A stretch of DNA of 64,000 nucleotides from JAAYTL01 sp031460505 (GCA_031460505.1 JAVKTT010000001.1:1-64000), one strand, 5' to 3'. Numbered from the stretch's first letter, positions 8,403 to 17,161 are shown. Numbers and translations are program-made. The notes: generated by a model not told the origin, from the sequence alone.

Positions 8403-9320
8403 ATGTTAAAAAATATGATCCTATTTACTAATCTATCATTGCTACTATTACCATTACCTATTTTTAATCACTATATTTATGATAATATGAAGGATAATTT
8501 TAAAAATAATGAGGTTATAGAATATATACTAAATGAAGTAAATGATGATTATGATATACCTGAAACATCATCTCAAGTTTACAACCTTCCTTGGAGAAAT
8601 GATGAAGACTTCCTTGAAGCAAAGGATAAATATAATACTCCTATATTAATGGCTGGCTTCTGTGCCGTTCTTAAGAATCCTTTACCAGGAGAAGAATTTA
8701 ATGTTAGCCTTGCAGCACAAAGTGTCAATGGAAAAGTAGTTAAACCAGATAAAATATTTTCCCAAAATTCTTCTATAGGACCATATAATGAAAGAAATGG
8801 ATATAAAGTAGGTGCAACCTATGTTGGTGGAAAAATTGTCATGGATTCAGGCGGTGGTGTATGTAAAATTGCTACTACACTTTATAATTTAGTAGTATTA
8901 TCAAATCTTGATATTGTTGAAAGATATAACCATTCCATGCCTATTAACTATGTACCCTATGGCCAAGATGCAACTGTAGCCTATGGAGTTAAGGATTTTA
9001 TATTTAAGAATACCACTGATGGTAATATATTAATATGGTCTGAATTAATTGGAAATAGGCTTTATATGGGGTTTTATGGAATAAAACATGCTCCTGAGGT
9101 TACTTGGAGCCATGAAATCACTAATATAGTAAAGCCATCCATAAAATATGTAAAAAATGAAAAATTGAATAATGGTGAAATGAAAACAGTGATTCAAGGT
9201 CTTGATGGTGCTACTGTAAAATCAAAGATACAAATTAAATATAAAGATGGCACTATAAAAGTAAAAGATATGGGTATAAGTCAATATATACCATTACCTG
9301 AGCTAATTGAAATTAATTGA
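8403..9320 (+). CDS. VanW family protein, membrane-anchored
   Basis: A 305-residue protein with an N-terminal hydrophobic signal/anchor (residues 2-23) and a VanW domain at roughly 100-235, recognisable from VNGKVVKPDKIFSQN, the GGGVCKIATTLYNLVV core, the ERYNHSMPINYVPYGQDATV segment and a C-terminal beta-rich tail. The core usually reads GGGVCQ; here K replaces Q. I chose ATG 8403 because it follows GGAGG by 6 bases. An upstream in-frame ATG at 8319 lies inside the terminator of the previous operon and has no ribosome site. VanW proteins are extracytoplasmic and of uncertain biochemical function. No vancomycin-resistance genes are nearby, so this is a housekeeping member. Confidence 0.8.
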   Translation: MLKNMILFTNLSLLLLPLPIFNHYIYDNMKDNFKNNEVIEYILNEVNDDYDIPETSSQVYNLPWRNDEDFLEAKDKYNTPILMAGFCAVLKNPLPGEEFNVSLAAQSVNGKVVKPDKIFSQNSSIGPYNERNGYKVGATYVGGKIVMDSGGGVCKIATTLYNLVVLSNLDIVERYNHSMPINYVPYGQDATVAYGVKDFIFKNTTDGNILIWSELIGNRLYMGFYGIKHAPEVTWSHEITNIVKPSIKYVKNEKLNNGEMKTVIQGLDGATVKSKIQIKYKDGTIKVKDMGISQYIPLPELIEIN

Positions 9321-9392
9321 TTTAGTAGATTAAAGTCCTATTATGTGGGTATAGTTTATATATAACAAAAATGTTATTTGGGAGGTATTGTA

Positions 9393-9665
9393 ATGGATAA
9401 TGAAAAAATAAAAAATGTTAATAATGAAGACAAAGTAAACTTATATTGTATACCACCAGACAATAATAGACCTGCAAATAAACCAACAGGTAGCGTCGCA
9501 ATGGAAGGGTCACACAAAGCTTTTAGAGAACCTAAAATAGAAAATACTGCCACAGATGTATATTATAATACTGAGTGCAAATTACCTGATTCTGAAGTTG
9601 CAGTTCCAACATATGATGCAGTAGTAGAAGCTAAAGAATGGGTAGATGATGAAAATAAAAAATAA
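9393..9665 (+). CDS. Small DUF3787-like protein
   Basis: A 90-residue, hydrophilic, acidic protein without signal or membrane segments. Its C terminus (VAVPTYDAVVEAKEWVDDENKK) resembles the conserved end of clostridial DUF3787 proteins, where a V-x-V/I-P...V..AKEWVD.N.K pattern recurs; I recognise this from memory. The start is ATG 9393, eight bases after GGGAGG; an in-frame TTG at 9378 overlaps the ribosome site and is rejected. It is followed by a strong terminator, so it is probably a single-gene unit. Function unknown. Confidence 0.6.
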   Translation: MDNEKIKNVNNEDKVNLYCIPPDNNRPANKPTGSVAMEGSHKAFREPKIENTATDVYYNTECKLPDSEVAVPTYDAVVEAKEWVDDENKK

Positions 9666-9672
9666 AATTACT

Positions 9673-9701
9673 AATAGCCTTATAAAGGCTATTTTTTTTT
9701 T
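9673..9701 (+). terminator. Intrinsic terminator after the DUF3787-like gene
   Basis: A perfect 9-bp stem (AATAGCCTT / AAGGCTATT) with a 3-base loop, followed by eight or more T residues. Confidence 0.88.
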
Positions 9702-9756
9702 ATGACCTAACCCGATTTGCAGTGATTTTATCATACTATCTCACCTAAATTTTCCA

Positions 9757-9785
9757 TTGACCGAGAACAAGAGTTCTGTTATTAT
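9757..9785 (+). promoter_or_regulatory. Promoter of the Y-family polymerase operon
   Basis: TTGACC, a 17-bp spacer and TATTAT, about 70 bp upstream of the coding start. The spacer is almost entirely filled by the LexA-type box, so repressor binding would block RNA polymerase. Confidence 0.75.
9764..9777. promoter_or_regulatory. LexA/DinR-type SOS box
   Basis: AGAAC-AAGA-GTTCT is a perfect inverted repeat matching the Gram-positive SOS operator core GAAC-N4-GTTC. It lies between the -35 and -10 of a promoter driving a DinB/UmuC-type polymerase, the expected target class. Confidence 0.8.
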
Positions 9786-9856
9786 ATTAGTGAACATATA
9801 TTCTATATTAGAAAGATATATTTATAAATATGTGTATTAATCAAGGAGACGATATT

Positions 9857-11098
9857 TTGAGTTCTAAAATTATATTTCATATAGATGTAAATTCAGCTTA
9901 TCTCTCATGGGAAGCTACATATAGATTACAACATGGTAGTTCTATAGATTTAAGAGATATACCTTCAATAGTTGGAGGAGATCAAGAAAAACGTCATGGT
10001 ATTGTACTGGCTAAATCTATACCTGCAAAAAAATATAATATATTAACTGGAGAATCTGTACATTCAGCTATGCAAAAATGTCCAGAGTTAACAGTAGTAC
10101 CTCCTTGTTATGAAAGATATATAAAGGCAAGTGACGCTATGATTGAAATATTGAGAGAGTACTCTCCTTATATACAAAGATACTCCATAGATGAGGCATT
10201 TCTTGATTATTCTAATATGGAGAAGCATTTTTTAGATGCTGCTTATGAGATAAAGGATAGAATTCATAAGGAACTAGGGTTTACTGTAAATATCGGAATT
10301 AGCCATAACAAGCTTTTGGCTAAGGTTGCCTCTGATTTTAAAAAACCAAATATGATACATACACTATTCCCATATGAAATTCAAGAAAAAATGTGGCCTT
10401 TACCTGTAGAGGATTTATTTATGGTAGGTTCTAGAACTAAGGCCAAATTAAACGGTCGTGGAATCTACACTATAGGTGATTTAGCAAATACAGATAGAGA
10501 CTATATATACTCTTGGTTAAAAAAGCCAGGACTTACTATATGGGATTATGCAAATGGTATAGAAAACTCTCCAGTTAGGAATACTCCTATACCAGTAAAA
10601 TCCGTTGGTAATTCTACTACTATGCCCTTTGATATCGATAATAAAAAAGAAGCACATTTAGTTTTACTTGGCATTTCAGAGATGGTTGGTATGCGGGTTC
10701 GAGATATAGAACAAAATGCAAAAGTTATTTCTGTGTCTGTAAAAAACCATAGTTTTTGTTCATATTCTCATCAAAGAAAATTAGATATACCTACTTCTTC
10801 TACAAATACAATTTACCAAGTATCTAAAAGACTATTTGAAGAAATGTGGAAAGGTGAATCCTTAAGGCAATTTTCTATAAGCCTTTCAGAACTTTCCTCT
10901 AATGATTTTTTTCAGTTATCTTTAATGGAAAGTTATAATAAAAAAGAAGAGATATTAGACAAAACAATAGATAAACTAAGATACAAATTTGGATATGATT
11001 CAGTAATTAGATCTTGTTTCTTACATTCTGGAATCCACCCTATTATAGGTGGGGTTATAATGGAAGAAGAATACCCTATGATGTCTAGTAAATTTTAG
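9857..11098 (+). CDS. Y-family translesion DNA polymerase (DinB/UmuC type)
   Basis: A 413-residue Y-family polymerase for synthesis across damaged DNA. The first catalytic motif is HIDVNSAYLSWEA at the N terminus and the second is SIDEAFLDYS near residue 105. A helix-hairpin-helix region (VEDLFMVGSRTKAKLNGRGIYTIGDL) and little-finger domain follow. The start is probably TTG 9857, eight bases after AAGGAG. An in-frame ATG at 9830 lies upstream of that site and would add nine residues. The length (about 415) and sequence style fit the clostridial DinB/UmuC group; a beta-clamp motif was not identified with certainty. SOS regulation is supported by the operator in its promoter. Two small downstream genes are probably co-transcribed. 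Confidence 0.88.
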   Translation: MSSKIIFHIDVNSAYLSWEATYRLQHGSSIDLRDIPSIVGGDQEKRHGIVLAKSIPAKKYNILTGESVHSAMQKCPELTVVPPCYERYIKASDAMIEILREYSPYIQRYSIDEAFLDYSNMEKHFLDAAYEIKDRIHKELGFTVNIGISHNKLLAKVASDFKKPNMIHTLFPYEIQEKMWPLPVEDLFMVGSRTKAKLNGRGIYTIGDLANTDRDYIYSWLKKPGLTIWDYANGIENSPVRNTPIPVKSVGNSTTMPFDIDNKKEAHLVLLGISEMVGMRVRDIEQNAKVISVSVKNHSFCSYSHQRKLDIPTSSTNTIYQVSKRLFEEMWKGESLRQFSISLSELSSNDFFQLSLMESYNKKEEILDKTIDKLRYKFGYDSVIRSCFLHSGIHPIIGGVIMEEEYPMMSSKF

Positions 11099-11110
11099 GA
11101 GTGATAAAAT

Positions 11111-11374
11111 ATGAAGGTTTTGATGCAACCTATAGAAATGATTGCCTGGTTTAATAAAGATAATTTTCCTATTCCATTGAGGTATAGGATTACATCTGAA
11201 GATATGTCTAATGTTGTCATCAAAGTTGATAGAATTCTTTTTAAAGAAGAAGAAAAATTAGCAGGTAATAGAATGATTCTTTATAGATGTGAATCCATGA
11301 TAAATAAAACCCAAAGAATATTTGAATTAAAGTATGAAATTTCTACTTGTAAATGGTACCTATACAAAATGTAA
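11111..11374 (+). CDS. Small conserved-looking protein downstream of the Y-family polymerase
   Basis: An 87-residue basic protein of unknown function with a mixed alpha/beta look (MQPIEMIAWFNKDNFPIPLRYR near the start, KWYLYKM at the end) and no signal or membrane segment. The start is ATG behind TAGGAG, 12 bp after the polymerase stop, so it is almost certainly in the SOS-controlled transcript. Small proteins of this style (YolD-like or DUF6504-like) often accompany Y-family polymerases, but I cannot assign it to either family from sequence alone. A polymerase accessory role is inferred from position. Confidence 0.65.
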   Translation: MKVLMQPIEMIAWFNKDNFPIPLRYRITSEDMSNVVIKVDRILFKEEEKLAGNRMILYRCESMINKTQRIFELKYEISTCKWYLYKM

Positions 11375-11433
11375 TAAACTTATATGAGAAATGCCATACT
11401 AATCATATAAGATTAGAAAGGACGATGATATGT

Positions 11434-11670
11434 ATGGCAAATAAAAATACTATTTCTGAGATTATAAATCAAACACGTAAGATAGAAGAAAATAATCATA
11501 CCAATATAGAATATACATCCAATATATCTTCATTAATAAGTACCAACAGTCTTGATAAAATTGTTGATAAAGAATTAGAGGAAAAAATACATAATTTAAA
11601 TAAACAAATAAAAGATATTAATAAACTAACATCTGAATTACTAGATGAGCTATCTATGAGACATAACTAA
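11434..11670 (+). CDS. Small putative coiled-coil protein, unknown function
   Basis: A 78-residue hydrophilic protein whose second half (about 45-75) shows a heptad-like pattern of I/L residues (ELEEKIHNLNKQIKDINK), suggesting a coiled coil. I prefer ATG 11434, 10-11 bases after AAAGGA; ATG 11425 is an alternative, and an extension from 11353 would overlap the previous gene. It resembles Spo0E-type small helical phosphatases in size but lacks their SQELD signature, so I do not call it that. Its 3' end overlaps the convergent gene at 11654 by 17 bp. It may be the last cistron of the polymerase operon. Confidence 0.5.
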   Translation: MANKNTISEIINQTRKIEENNHTNIEYTSNISSLISTNSLDKIVDKELEEKIHNLNKQIKDINKLTSELLDELSMRHN

Positions 11671-12190
11671 TTAGCAATCTTGCTTCTTCAAATATAGGCA
11701 AATCTGGTGGATAAAAAGTAAAGATTATAAAAAGAACACCTATGAAAATATATAATAAAAAACCTACACGGTTAATACTTTTAGGTCTCTTTTTCTTCAT
11801 GATCCTACTACTTAAAAACTGACAAATAAAAGCACCAACTATAAAGGAGCCTATATCTACAACTACATTTGAATCTTTGAATATAAATTCATAACTATAA
11901 TGGATTATTAATATAAAAATTGACATGTCAATTATCCCAACAGTCTTTGCAAGTGCATAGTTCTGAGTTTTATCTTTTAAAAACCAATATTCTATAATTA
12001 TGAAAAAAGTTAAAGAAAAATATCCTAGTTTCAAATGCTCCCAAACACTTTCATTAATTGGACTAAACATACCAACTATATTAGAATTTCCAGACCATTC
12101 ATAGGTAAAGTGTAATAATGAACCTATTATAACTATCCAAAAGAAACCAGCAATATGCCACTTATCTATAAGTGATTTAGATTTAAACAT
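11654..12190 (-). CDS. DUF6512-like membrane protein
   Basis: A 178-residue polytopic membrane protein with five or so hydrophobic segments. The block following the first segment (GSLLHFTYEWS...FSPINESVWEHLKLGYF) matches, as I recall it, the signature of DUF6512 proteins, with a conserved NESVWEHLK. The start is ATG 12190 directly behind AGGAGGAG; an in-frame start ten codons upstream has no ribosome site. It is transcribed towards the small coiled-coil gene, with which it overlaps tail to tail. Function unknown. Confidence 0.6.
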   Translation of the reverse strand: MFKSKSLIDKWHIAGFFWIVIIGSLLHFTYEWSGNSNIVGMFSPINESVWEHLKLGYFSLTFFIIIEYWFLKDKTQNYALAKTVGIIDMSIFILIIHYSYEFIFKDSNVVVDIGSFIVGAFICQFLSSRIMKKKRPKSINRVGFLLYIFIGVLFIIFTFYPPDLPIFEEARLLISYVS

Positions 12191-12288
12191 AATATCTCCT
12201 CCTAGGTATATTATATTCAAAAGTTCATAAAATACTTATTGCAATCATACTTATAATGGGCATTTTATAAAATAATACTCGTATTTAA

Positions 12289-12317
12289 TTGACAAATCTG
12301 TTAAAATATGATGATAT
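12289..12317 (+). promoter_or_regulatory. Probable promoter of the CNNM/CorC gene
   Basis: A consensus TTGACA at 12289-12294 is followed after 17 bp by TGATAT, about 33 bp before the ATG at 12350. The -10 is only a fair match. Confidence 0.45.
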
Positions 12318-12349
12318 AGTATTAATCAATAATTTTAAGGAGGATAAAT

Positions 12350-13699
12350 ATGGAAGGAGACGCTGGACCCCAGGTGACAGGCCAATTGCTATTAATATTT
12401 GTACTAATATTAATTAATGCATTTTTTGCTGCATCTGAGATGGCAATGATATCTGTAGACAAAAAGAAACTAGCAACACAGGCAGAGGAAGGTAATAAAA
12501 AAGCAAAGATGTTATTAGAACTACTTAAAGAACCTTCAAGGTTTTTATCTACTATACAAGTAGGAATCACCTTTGCAGGATTTTTCTCATCAGCATCGGC
12601 AGCAGTTGGTATATCTGATGATTTTGGGAAAGTATTACAAGACTTTGGTATTCCTTTTGCAAAGGATGTTGCATTTATTTCAGTAACAGTATTGCTATCG
12701 TATATTACTCTTGTACTAGGAGAACTAGTACCAAAAAGAATCGCTCTTCAGTATTCGGATAAATTCTCTATGTTTGCTGTTAGAACTATAAGTATAACGG
12801 CTAAAATCATGAATCCATTCGTATCTTTTCTATCTATATCAACAAATGCAATCTTACGTTTACTTGGTATTAGCACAGAAGGTGTAGAAGAAAAAGTTAC
12901 ATTGGAAGAAATACGTTCAATAGTTGAAGTTGGACAAGAACAGGGTGTTATCAATCCAGTTGAAAGAGAAATGATAGATAGTGTTATTGGCTTCGATGAT
13001 AAATTAGCTGAAGAAGTCATGACCGCTAGGACAGAAGTATTTATGATTGATATTGAAGACCCAATAGATGAATATCTAAATGAAATGCTAGAATTAAAAT
13101 ATTCTAGGATTCCTATCTACGAAGAAGATATAGACAATATACTTGGTATACTTTACTTAAAGGACTTTTTAAGAGAAGCTTATAGAGTAGGCTTTGAAAA
13201 TATTGATATCAGAAAAATCCTTCGCCCAGCTTATTTTATTCCTGAGCGAAAGAATATCAACGATTTATTTAATGAACTTCAAACAAATAGAAAGCATATG
13301 GCTGTATTAATCGATGAATATGGGGGATTTTCAGGTATAGTTACTATGGAAGACCTTATAGAAGAGATTATGGGTGATATTGATGATGAATATGACCATG
13401 ACGAACCTGATCTTAAAAAAATCGATAATTATCATTATATAGCTAAAGGTGCTATATCCATAAAAGAGTTAAATAGTAATCTAGGTACAAAATTAGATGA
13501 AGACTCTGAGGATTACGATACTTTAGGAGGCCTATTGATGTATCTTATGGGCTATATTCCTGAAGATGGTGACAAACACTTAGTTGAATATGAGGATGTA
13601 GAATTCCATATTGAAGAGATTAGTGAGAGAAGAATTCAGTTAGTACATATTGTACTTAAAGACGAAGATACTGAAGGAAGTAATGAAGAAAATGACTAA
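12350..13699 (+). CDS. CNNM/CorC (HlyC) family membrane protein with CBS pair
   Basis: A 449-residue protein of the hemolysin-C/CorC family, linked to Mg2+ (and Co2+) homeostasis. Order of domains: DUF21/CNNM membrane domain with three to four helices (about 5-190, including AFFAASEMAMISVDKKKL and LVLGELVPKRIALQ), two CBS repeats (about 210-330, with the MTARTEVFMIDIED and VLIDEYGGFSGIVTMEDLIEEIMGDI motifs), and a C-terminal CorC_HlyC domain (about 350-435). The length and order match full-size members such as B. subtilis YhdP/MpfA. The start is ATG behind AAGGAGG. It appears monocistronic, ending at a bidirectional terminator. Confidence 0.88.
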   Translation: MEGDAGPQVTGQLLLIFVLILINAFFAASEMAMISVDKKKLATQAEEGNKKAKMLLELLKEPSRFLSTIQVGITFAGFFSSASAAVGISDDFGKVLQDFGIPFAKDVAFISVTVLLSYITLVLGELVPKRIALQYSDKFSMFAVRTISITAKIMNPFVSFLSISTNAILRLLGISTEGVEEKVTLEEIRSIVEVGQEQGVINPVEREMIDSVIGFDDKLAEEVMTARTEVFMIDIEDPIDEYLNEMLELKYSRIPIYEEDIDNILGILYLKDFLREAYRVGFENIDIRKILRPAYFIPERKNINDLFNELQTNRKHMAVLIDEYGGFSGIVTMEDLIEEIMGDIDDEYDHDEPDLKKIDNYHYIAKGAISIKELNSNLGTKLDEDSEDYDTLGGLLMYLMGYIPEDGDKHLVEYEDVEFHIEEISERRIQLVHIVLKDEDTEGSNEEND

Positions 13700-13700
13700 A

Positions 13701-13739
13701 AAATGCTAGGTTCTTGATTTAACAAGAAACCTAGCATTT
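13701..13739. terminator. Bidirectional terminator between convergent genes
   Basis: AAATGCTAGGTTCTTG pairs with CAAGAAACCTAGCATTT apart from one bulged A, with A-rich sequence on the left and T-rich on the right. It serves the CNNM gene and the convergent M48 protease gene. Confidence 0.8.
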
Positions 13740-13744
13740 CTATT

Positions 13745-14974
13745 TTACTCTATTTCATAATTACTATAAAAGTTTACTCTTTCTTCTAAACTTGGATGTG
13801 AATTATACCATAGCTTATATAGTGTCGATGTTCTCGGTAAGCCTAAACTTTGGTTATAAAGTTTCTCCATAGCAGAAATAGCAGCTTCTCTGTCTTCTGT
13901 TAGTATTATTTCATATTTATCTGCTTCTACTTCCATACTTCTAGATAAATTATTAAATATTGGATTTCCTAAAAAAGTATATATATTTATAAGTAAAATC
14001 AATAATGGCAGCGAGGCATAATTAAATACACTTTTAAAACCAAATCTAAAATTCGATTTATCTAATACCCAGTTAGAACTAATATAGACTAAATAAAGAA
14101 GTAAAAAGTTACCAACACATGCATATAAAATATTCTTCCAGATGTGTCCCTCTACATAGTGTCCAATTTCATGGGCTGTAATTGAAAGGACTTCTTTCTC
14201 TTCTAAATTATTAATTGTGGTATCCCATAATACAATTCTTTTAGATTTATATATTCCTGTCATGTAGGCATTCATAGTGTTTGTATCCTTACTTTTATCT
14301 ACCATATATATATCTGCATCTTTTATACCTGCCTTTTCTAAAAGTAATTCTATGTTTTTACCTAACTTCTCATTTTCTATAGATGTATATTTATTATATA
14401 TTGGATCAATATACGTAGGAGAAATAAATACCATAAATATTATTACAGGAATCAACAATATCCCAAACTGAAACCACCATGATTTAGGACTTCTATATAT
14501 TATATAATATGGTATCCAAATAAATAATGTCATAACCAAATCATTAATCACAAAACCCTTGATACTAAGCTCAAGCCATCTAAGAAACGATTGTGATGTT
14601 AAGCCATACTTATGTCTAAGAATAAATGATGAATAATAATTAAGAGGCAACTTTATTAAAAACATAAGTGTAAAAAAGACTATACCATATAGAATCCCTG
14701 AAGAAATTAGGCCTCCCCTTCTCCCTGCCCATTGACTAATCCCTTGAGAAAGTCTTGAGGTTAAAAATAATAATGGTATCAAAAATTGCAGTATCAATCC
14801 TATAGCCCAGACTACAAGATTATCCTTTCTTAAATTGTAAGCATCTTGAGGTAAATTAGGGTAATCAATTTTTAGTTGTTCCATATTTCTATATTCACTT
14901 AAAAACATTATTACAATAAAAATAATTAAAAAAGTAAAAAATATAAGTATTGCTCTATTTAATTTTTTATCCAT
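13745..14974 (-). CDS. M48-family membrane metalloprotease (Ste24/CAAX-protease-like)
   Basis: A 409-residue integral membrane zinc protease. The HEXXH motif is ITAHEIGHYVEGH near residue 265, and the third ligand lies in the downstream EVEADKYE segment. Several hydrophobic helices precede the motif (an M48 N-terminal domain) and two follow it, the Ste24p layout rather than the single-anchor HtpX layout. Such proteases clip membrane or exported proteins; the substrate is unknown. The start is ATG behind GGGGAG. It stands alone between two hairpin terminators. Confidence 0.87.
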   Translation of the reverse strand: MDKKLNRAILIFFTFLIIFIVIMFLSEYRNMEQLKIDYPNLPQDAYNLRKDNLVVWAIGLILQFLIPLLFLTSRLSQGISQWAGRRGGLISSGILYGIVFFTLMFLIKLPLNYYSSFILRHKYGLTSQSFLRWLELSIKGFVINDLVMTLFIWIPYYIIYRSPKSWWFQFGILLIPVIIFMVFISPTYIDPIYNKYTSIENEKLGKNIELLLEKAGIKDADIYMVDKSKDTNTMNAYMTGIYKSKRIVLWDTTINNLEEKEVLSITAHEIGHYVEGHIWKNILYACVGNFLLLYLVYISSNWVLDKSNFRFGFKSVFNYASLPLLILLINIYTFLGNPIFNNLSRSMEVEADKYEIILTEDREAAISAMEKLYNQSLGLPRTSTLYKLWYNSHPSLEERVNFYSNYEIE

Positions 14975-15066
14975 ATACTCACTCCCCTAATTTAAGAATA
15001 TATCGTTACTATTAAAATTATACCATGTTTAGATCTTTAAATCTTAAAATAAGGATTTATTAAGGG

Positions 15067-15110
15067 ATAAAAAAATAACTGCTGAATTGATAATCAATCA
15101 GGCAGTTATT
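15067..15110 (-). terminator. Terminator of the GntR/ABC operon
   Basis: On the minus strand AATAACTGCCTGATTGA pairs with TCAATTCAGCAGTTATT (one mismatch) around a TTA loop, followed by TTTTTAT. Confidence 0.85.
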
Positions 15111-15122
15111 TATCATTTTTTA

Positions 15123-15986
15123 TTATAAATCTATCTTCTTCTCTATTAAATATCCAGTTAAGATAAATCCCGCGACATATATGGCTATTTCCATTAAAAC
15201 ACGAGTTACACTTAAATGTGTGAATACAGAAGTTACTTCAACCATCGAATTATAGACTACACTATAAGTTGGGCTTAAGAAGGGTGAAGTTATACTTACA
15301 AATTTAAAGTTAATTAAATCAAAGTATAGCGGTACAGCATTAGCTACTCTTATAATAAGAAAGTTGGCAGATACTGAAATTACAATAAATATTATAAACC
15401 ATAATCCACCTATCTTCCTATTTCTAATAGAAACCTTACCTAAGGCCATTGATAAGAAGATGAATATTAAAGTGCCAAATAATGAAATACCGCCTGATAA
15501 TAGATGAACTGGCATAACTCTCATTATTATTCCTATCTTGTCAATACCTATTGTGTTTGCTATTACTTCTTTTAACATAGACCAATCCAAACCAAATAAA
15601 ACTGTGGACAAAATTAAATTATATGATGCCATAACTATTGCTAGGACAGCTGTCCACAATACTGCAACTACTAATTTTGCGCCTAGTATTTGATTCCCCG
15701 TTAAAGGCAAGGTAAATGTTAAATACCCTCTATCATCATATAATTCATTCCTAAAACTTCCGATAATACGGAAAAATGCTACTAAGAACGAACCAAACAT
15801 TACAAGTACTGCTATTATCAATAGGAAATCCATAAATGTAAATGTATCTCCAGTAGTTACATAAATTCTCTTGCTTTCCTTCAATATATTAGCTTGAATG
15901 ATTGTGGATGCTATTATAATTATTGCTAATATGCCTAAAATAAATTTATAGTTTCCTTTTATCTCATATTTTATATATTTTCTCAT
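15123..15986 (-). CDS. ABC-2-type transporter permease
   Basis: A 287-residue permease with six hydrophobic segments and a large outward loop after the first, as in YtrC/D-like or ABC-2 exporters of Gram-positive bacteria. The start is ATG 15986, six bases after AGGAGGTG; an in-frame GTG inside the ribosome site is rejected. It is the last gene of a three-gene operon with a GntR repressor and an ABC ATPase, 12 bp after the ATPase stop. Such modules are usually induced by cell-envelope stress and export or sense envelope-active compounds. The substrate is unknown. Confidence 0.8.
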   Translation of the reverse strand: MRKYIKYEIKGNYKFILGILAIIIIASTIIQANILKESKRIYVTTGDTFTFMDFLLIIAVLVMFGSFLVAFFRIIGSFRNELYDDRGYLTFTLPLTGNQILGAKLVVAVLWTAVLAIVMASYNLILSTVLFGLDWSMLKEVIANTIGIDKIGIIMRVMPVHLLSGGISLFGTLIFIFLSMALGKVSIRNRKIGGLWFIIFIVISVSANFLIIRVANAVPLYFDLINFKFVSITSPFLSPTYSVVYNSMVEVTSVFTHLSVTRVLMEIAIYVAGFILTGYLIEKKIDL

Positions 15987-15998
15987 ATACAACACCTC

Positions 15999-16694
15999 CT
16001 ATCCAAATATCTCTTTGTAAAGATCATCTATTTGCATGCCTCTTTCTTCCCTTAGGTCCTCGGCATTTCCTCTTAGGGTTACTACACCTTCATTTAAGAA
16101 TATAACTTCATCAAATACCTTCTCTATATCCCTTACCAAATGAGTTGTGATAATCATAGTACTATCTTCGTTATAATTATTGATTATAGCATCCAATATC
16201 TGATCCCTTGCCACTGGGTCTACCCCTGCAATAGGCTCATCAAGTATATAGACCTTTGCTTTTCTAGATAAAACCAATGTAAGATTTAGTTTTTCATGCA
16301 TTCCCTTAGATAGTGATTCGATCTTCATATTTTTATCTAATTTCATAAAACTTAGCAATTCATAAGCTTTAGATTCATCAAAGTCTTGGTAAAAATCCTT
16401 ATAAAAATTAATAGCATCCTGCACATTCATCCATTTATATAAAAAATTTCTATCTGGCAGATAGGATACTATCGACTTAGTATAGGCTCCTGGTTCTTTA
16501 CCATCAATAAGAATTCCACCCTTGGATTGTCTTAATATACCTGCTATTATCTTTATCAGTGAGGTCTTACCACTTCCATTAGGTCCTAGAATTCCTACAA
16601 CTTTTCCCTTACCTATATTTAGACTTATATCATCCAAAGCCTTCTTGCTTAAATAAGACTTAGTAAGTCCTTTTATTTCAATAATATTACTCAT
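15999..16694 (-). CDS. ABC transporter ATP-binding protein
   Basis: A 231-residue single nucleotide-binding domain. Walker A GPNGSGKTSL is near residue 37 and Walker B VYILDEPIAGVDP near 155. The ABC signature is diverged (SLSKGMHEKLNL instead of LSGGQ), a form common in YtrB/CcmA-type exporters, and the switch histidine is in TTHLV. The start is ATG behind GGGGAGG. It is translated right after the GntR gene (2-bp gap) and drives the permease encoded next. Confidence 0.9.
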   Translation of the reverse strand: MSNIIEIKGLTKSYLSKKALDDISLNIGKGKVVGILGPNGSGKTSLIKIIAGILRQSKGGILIDGKEPGAYTKSIVSYLPDRNFLYKWMNVQDAINFYKDFYQDFDESKAYELLSFMKLDKNMKIESLSKGMHEKLNLTLVLSRKAKVYILDEPIAGVDPVARDQILDAIINNYNEDSTMIITTHLVRDIEKVFDEVIFLNEGVVTLRGNAEDLREERGMQIDDLYKEIFG

Positions 16695-16696
16695 CT

Positions 16697-17056
16697 TTAT
16701 ACCTCCCCTACCTTTGTATTAACTAATTCAACTATATCATCACGATTAAATCCTAATTGCTTCATTTCTATAATAAAGCTTCCCACTACATCCGATGCCA
16801 TTTCCCTTTTAAATTTTGATATAACCTCTACATCTTCCGTTACAAATGTTCCCATCCCTCTCTGTGTATAAACTAATCCTTCTCTCTCCAATTCTTGATA
16901 AGATCTTTGTATTGTATTTGGATTTACCTTTAACTTTGTAGATAGTTCCCGAACAGAATCCAATTTGTCACCCTCCTTTAATTCTCTACTAATTATTTGT
17001 TTCTTTAAATAATCCATAATCTGAATATATATAGGCAAATTACTGTTAAAGTCCAT
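16697..17056 (-). CDS. GntR-family repressor, YtrA subfamily
   Basis: A 119-residue regulator: an N-terminal winged helix (about 8-75, with SVRELSTKLKVNPNTIQRSYQELEREGLVYTQRGMGTFV) and only a short helical C terminus for dimerisation. This is the YtrA type, without a sugar or organic-acid sensor domain. These proteins repress their own operon and a companion ABC transporter. It is the first gene of repressor-ATPase-permease, with a perfect-spacing promoter and palindromic sequence overlapping the -10. The start is ATG behind GGAGGTG. Confidence 0.9.
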   Translation of the reverse strand: MDFNSNLPIYIQIMDYLKKQIISRELKEGDKLDSVRELSTKLKVNPNTIQRSYQELEREGLVYTQRGMGTFVTEDVEVISKFKREMASDVVGSFIIEMKQLGFNRDDIVELVNTKVGEV

Positions 17057-17097
17057 TTTTTCACCTCCATATTTGAATGACTTAGTGTATTAATTAC

Positions 17098-17126
17098 ATA
17101 GTACACCAGTACATTCACGTTGTCAA
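17098..17126 (-). promoter_or_regulatory. Promoter and probable autoregulatory operator of the GntR/ABC operon
   Basis: TTGACA, a 17-bp spacer and TACTAT on the minus strand. Within and just after the spacer lies GTAC-TGGT-GTAC, a perfect short palindrome overlapping the -10, plus a looser GTGTA...TACAC symmetry running downstream. A YtrA-type repressor binding here would block the promoter. Confidence 0.7.
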
Positions 17127-17136
17127 GGGTAATTAG

Positions 17137-17161
17137 AAAAAAAATAAGCCCTATGGGCTTA
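17137..17161 (-). terminator. Terminator overlapping the LiaF-like stop codon
   Basis: TAAGCCC-ATA-GGGCTTA followed by eight T residues on the minus strand. The first bases of the stem are the TAA stop of the LiaF-like gene. Confidence 0.85.
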
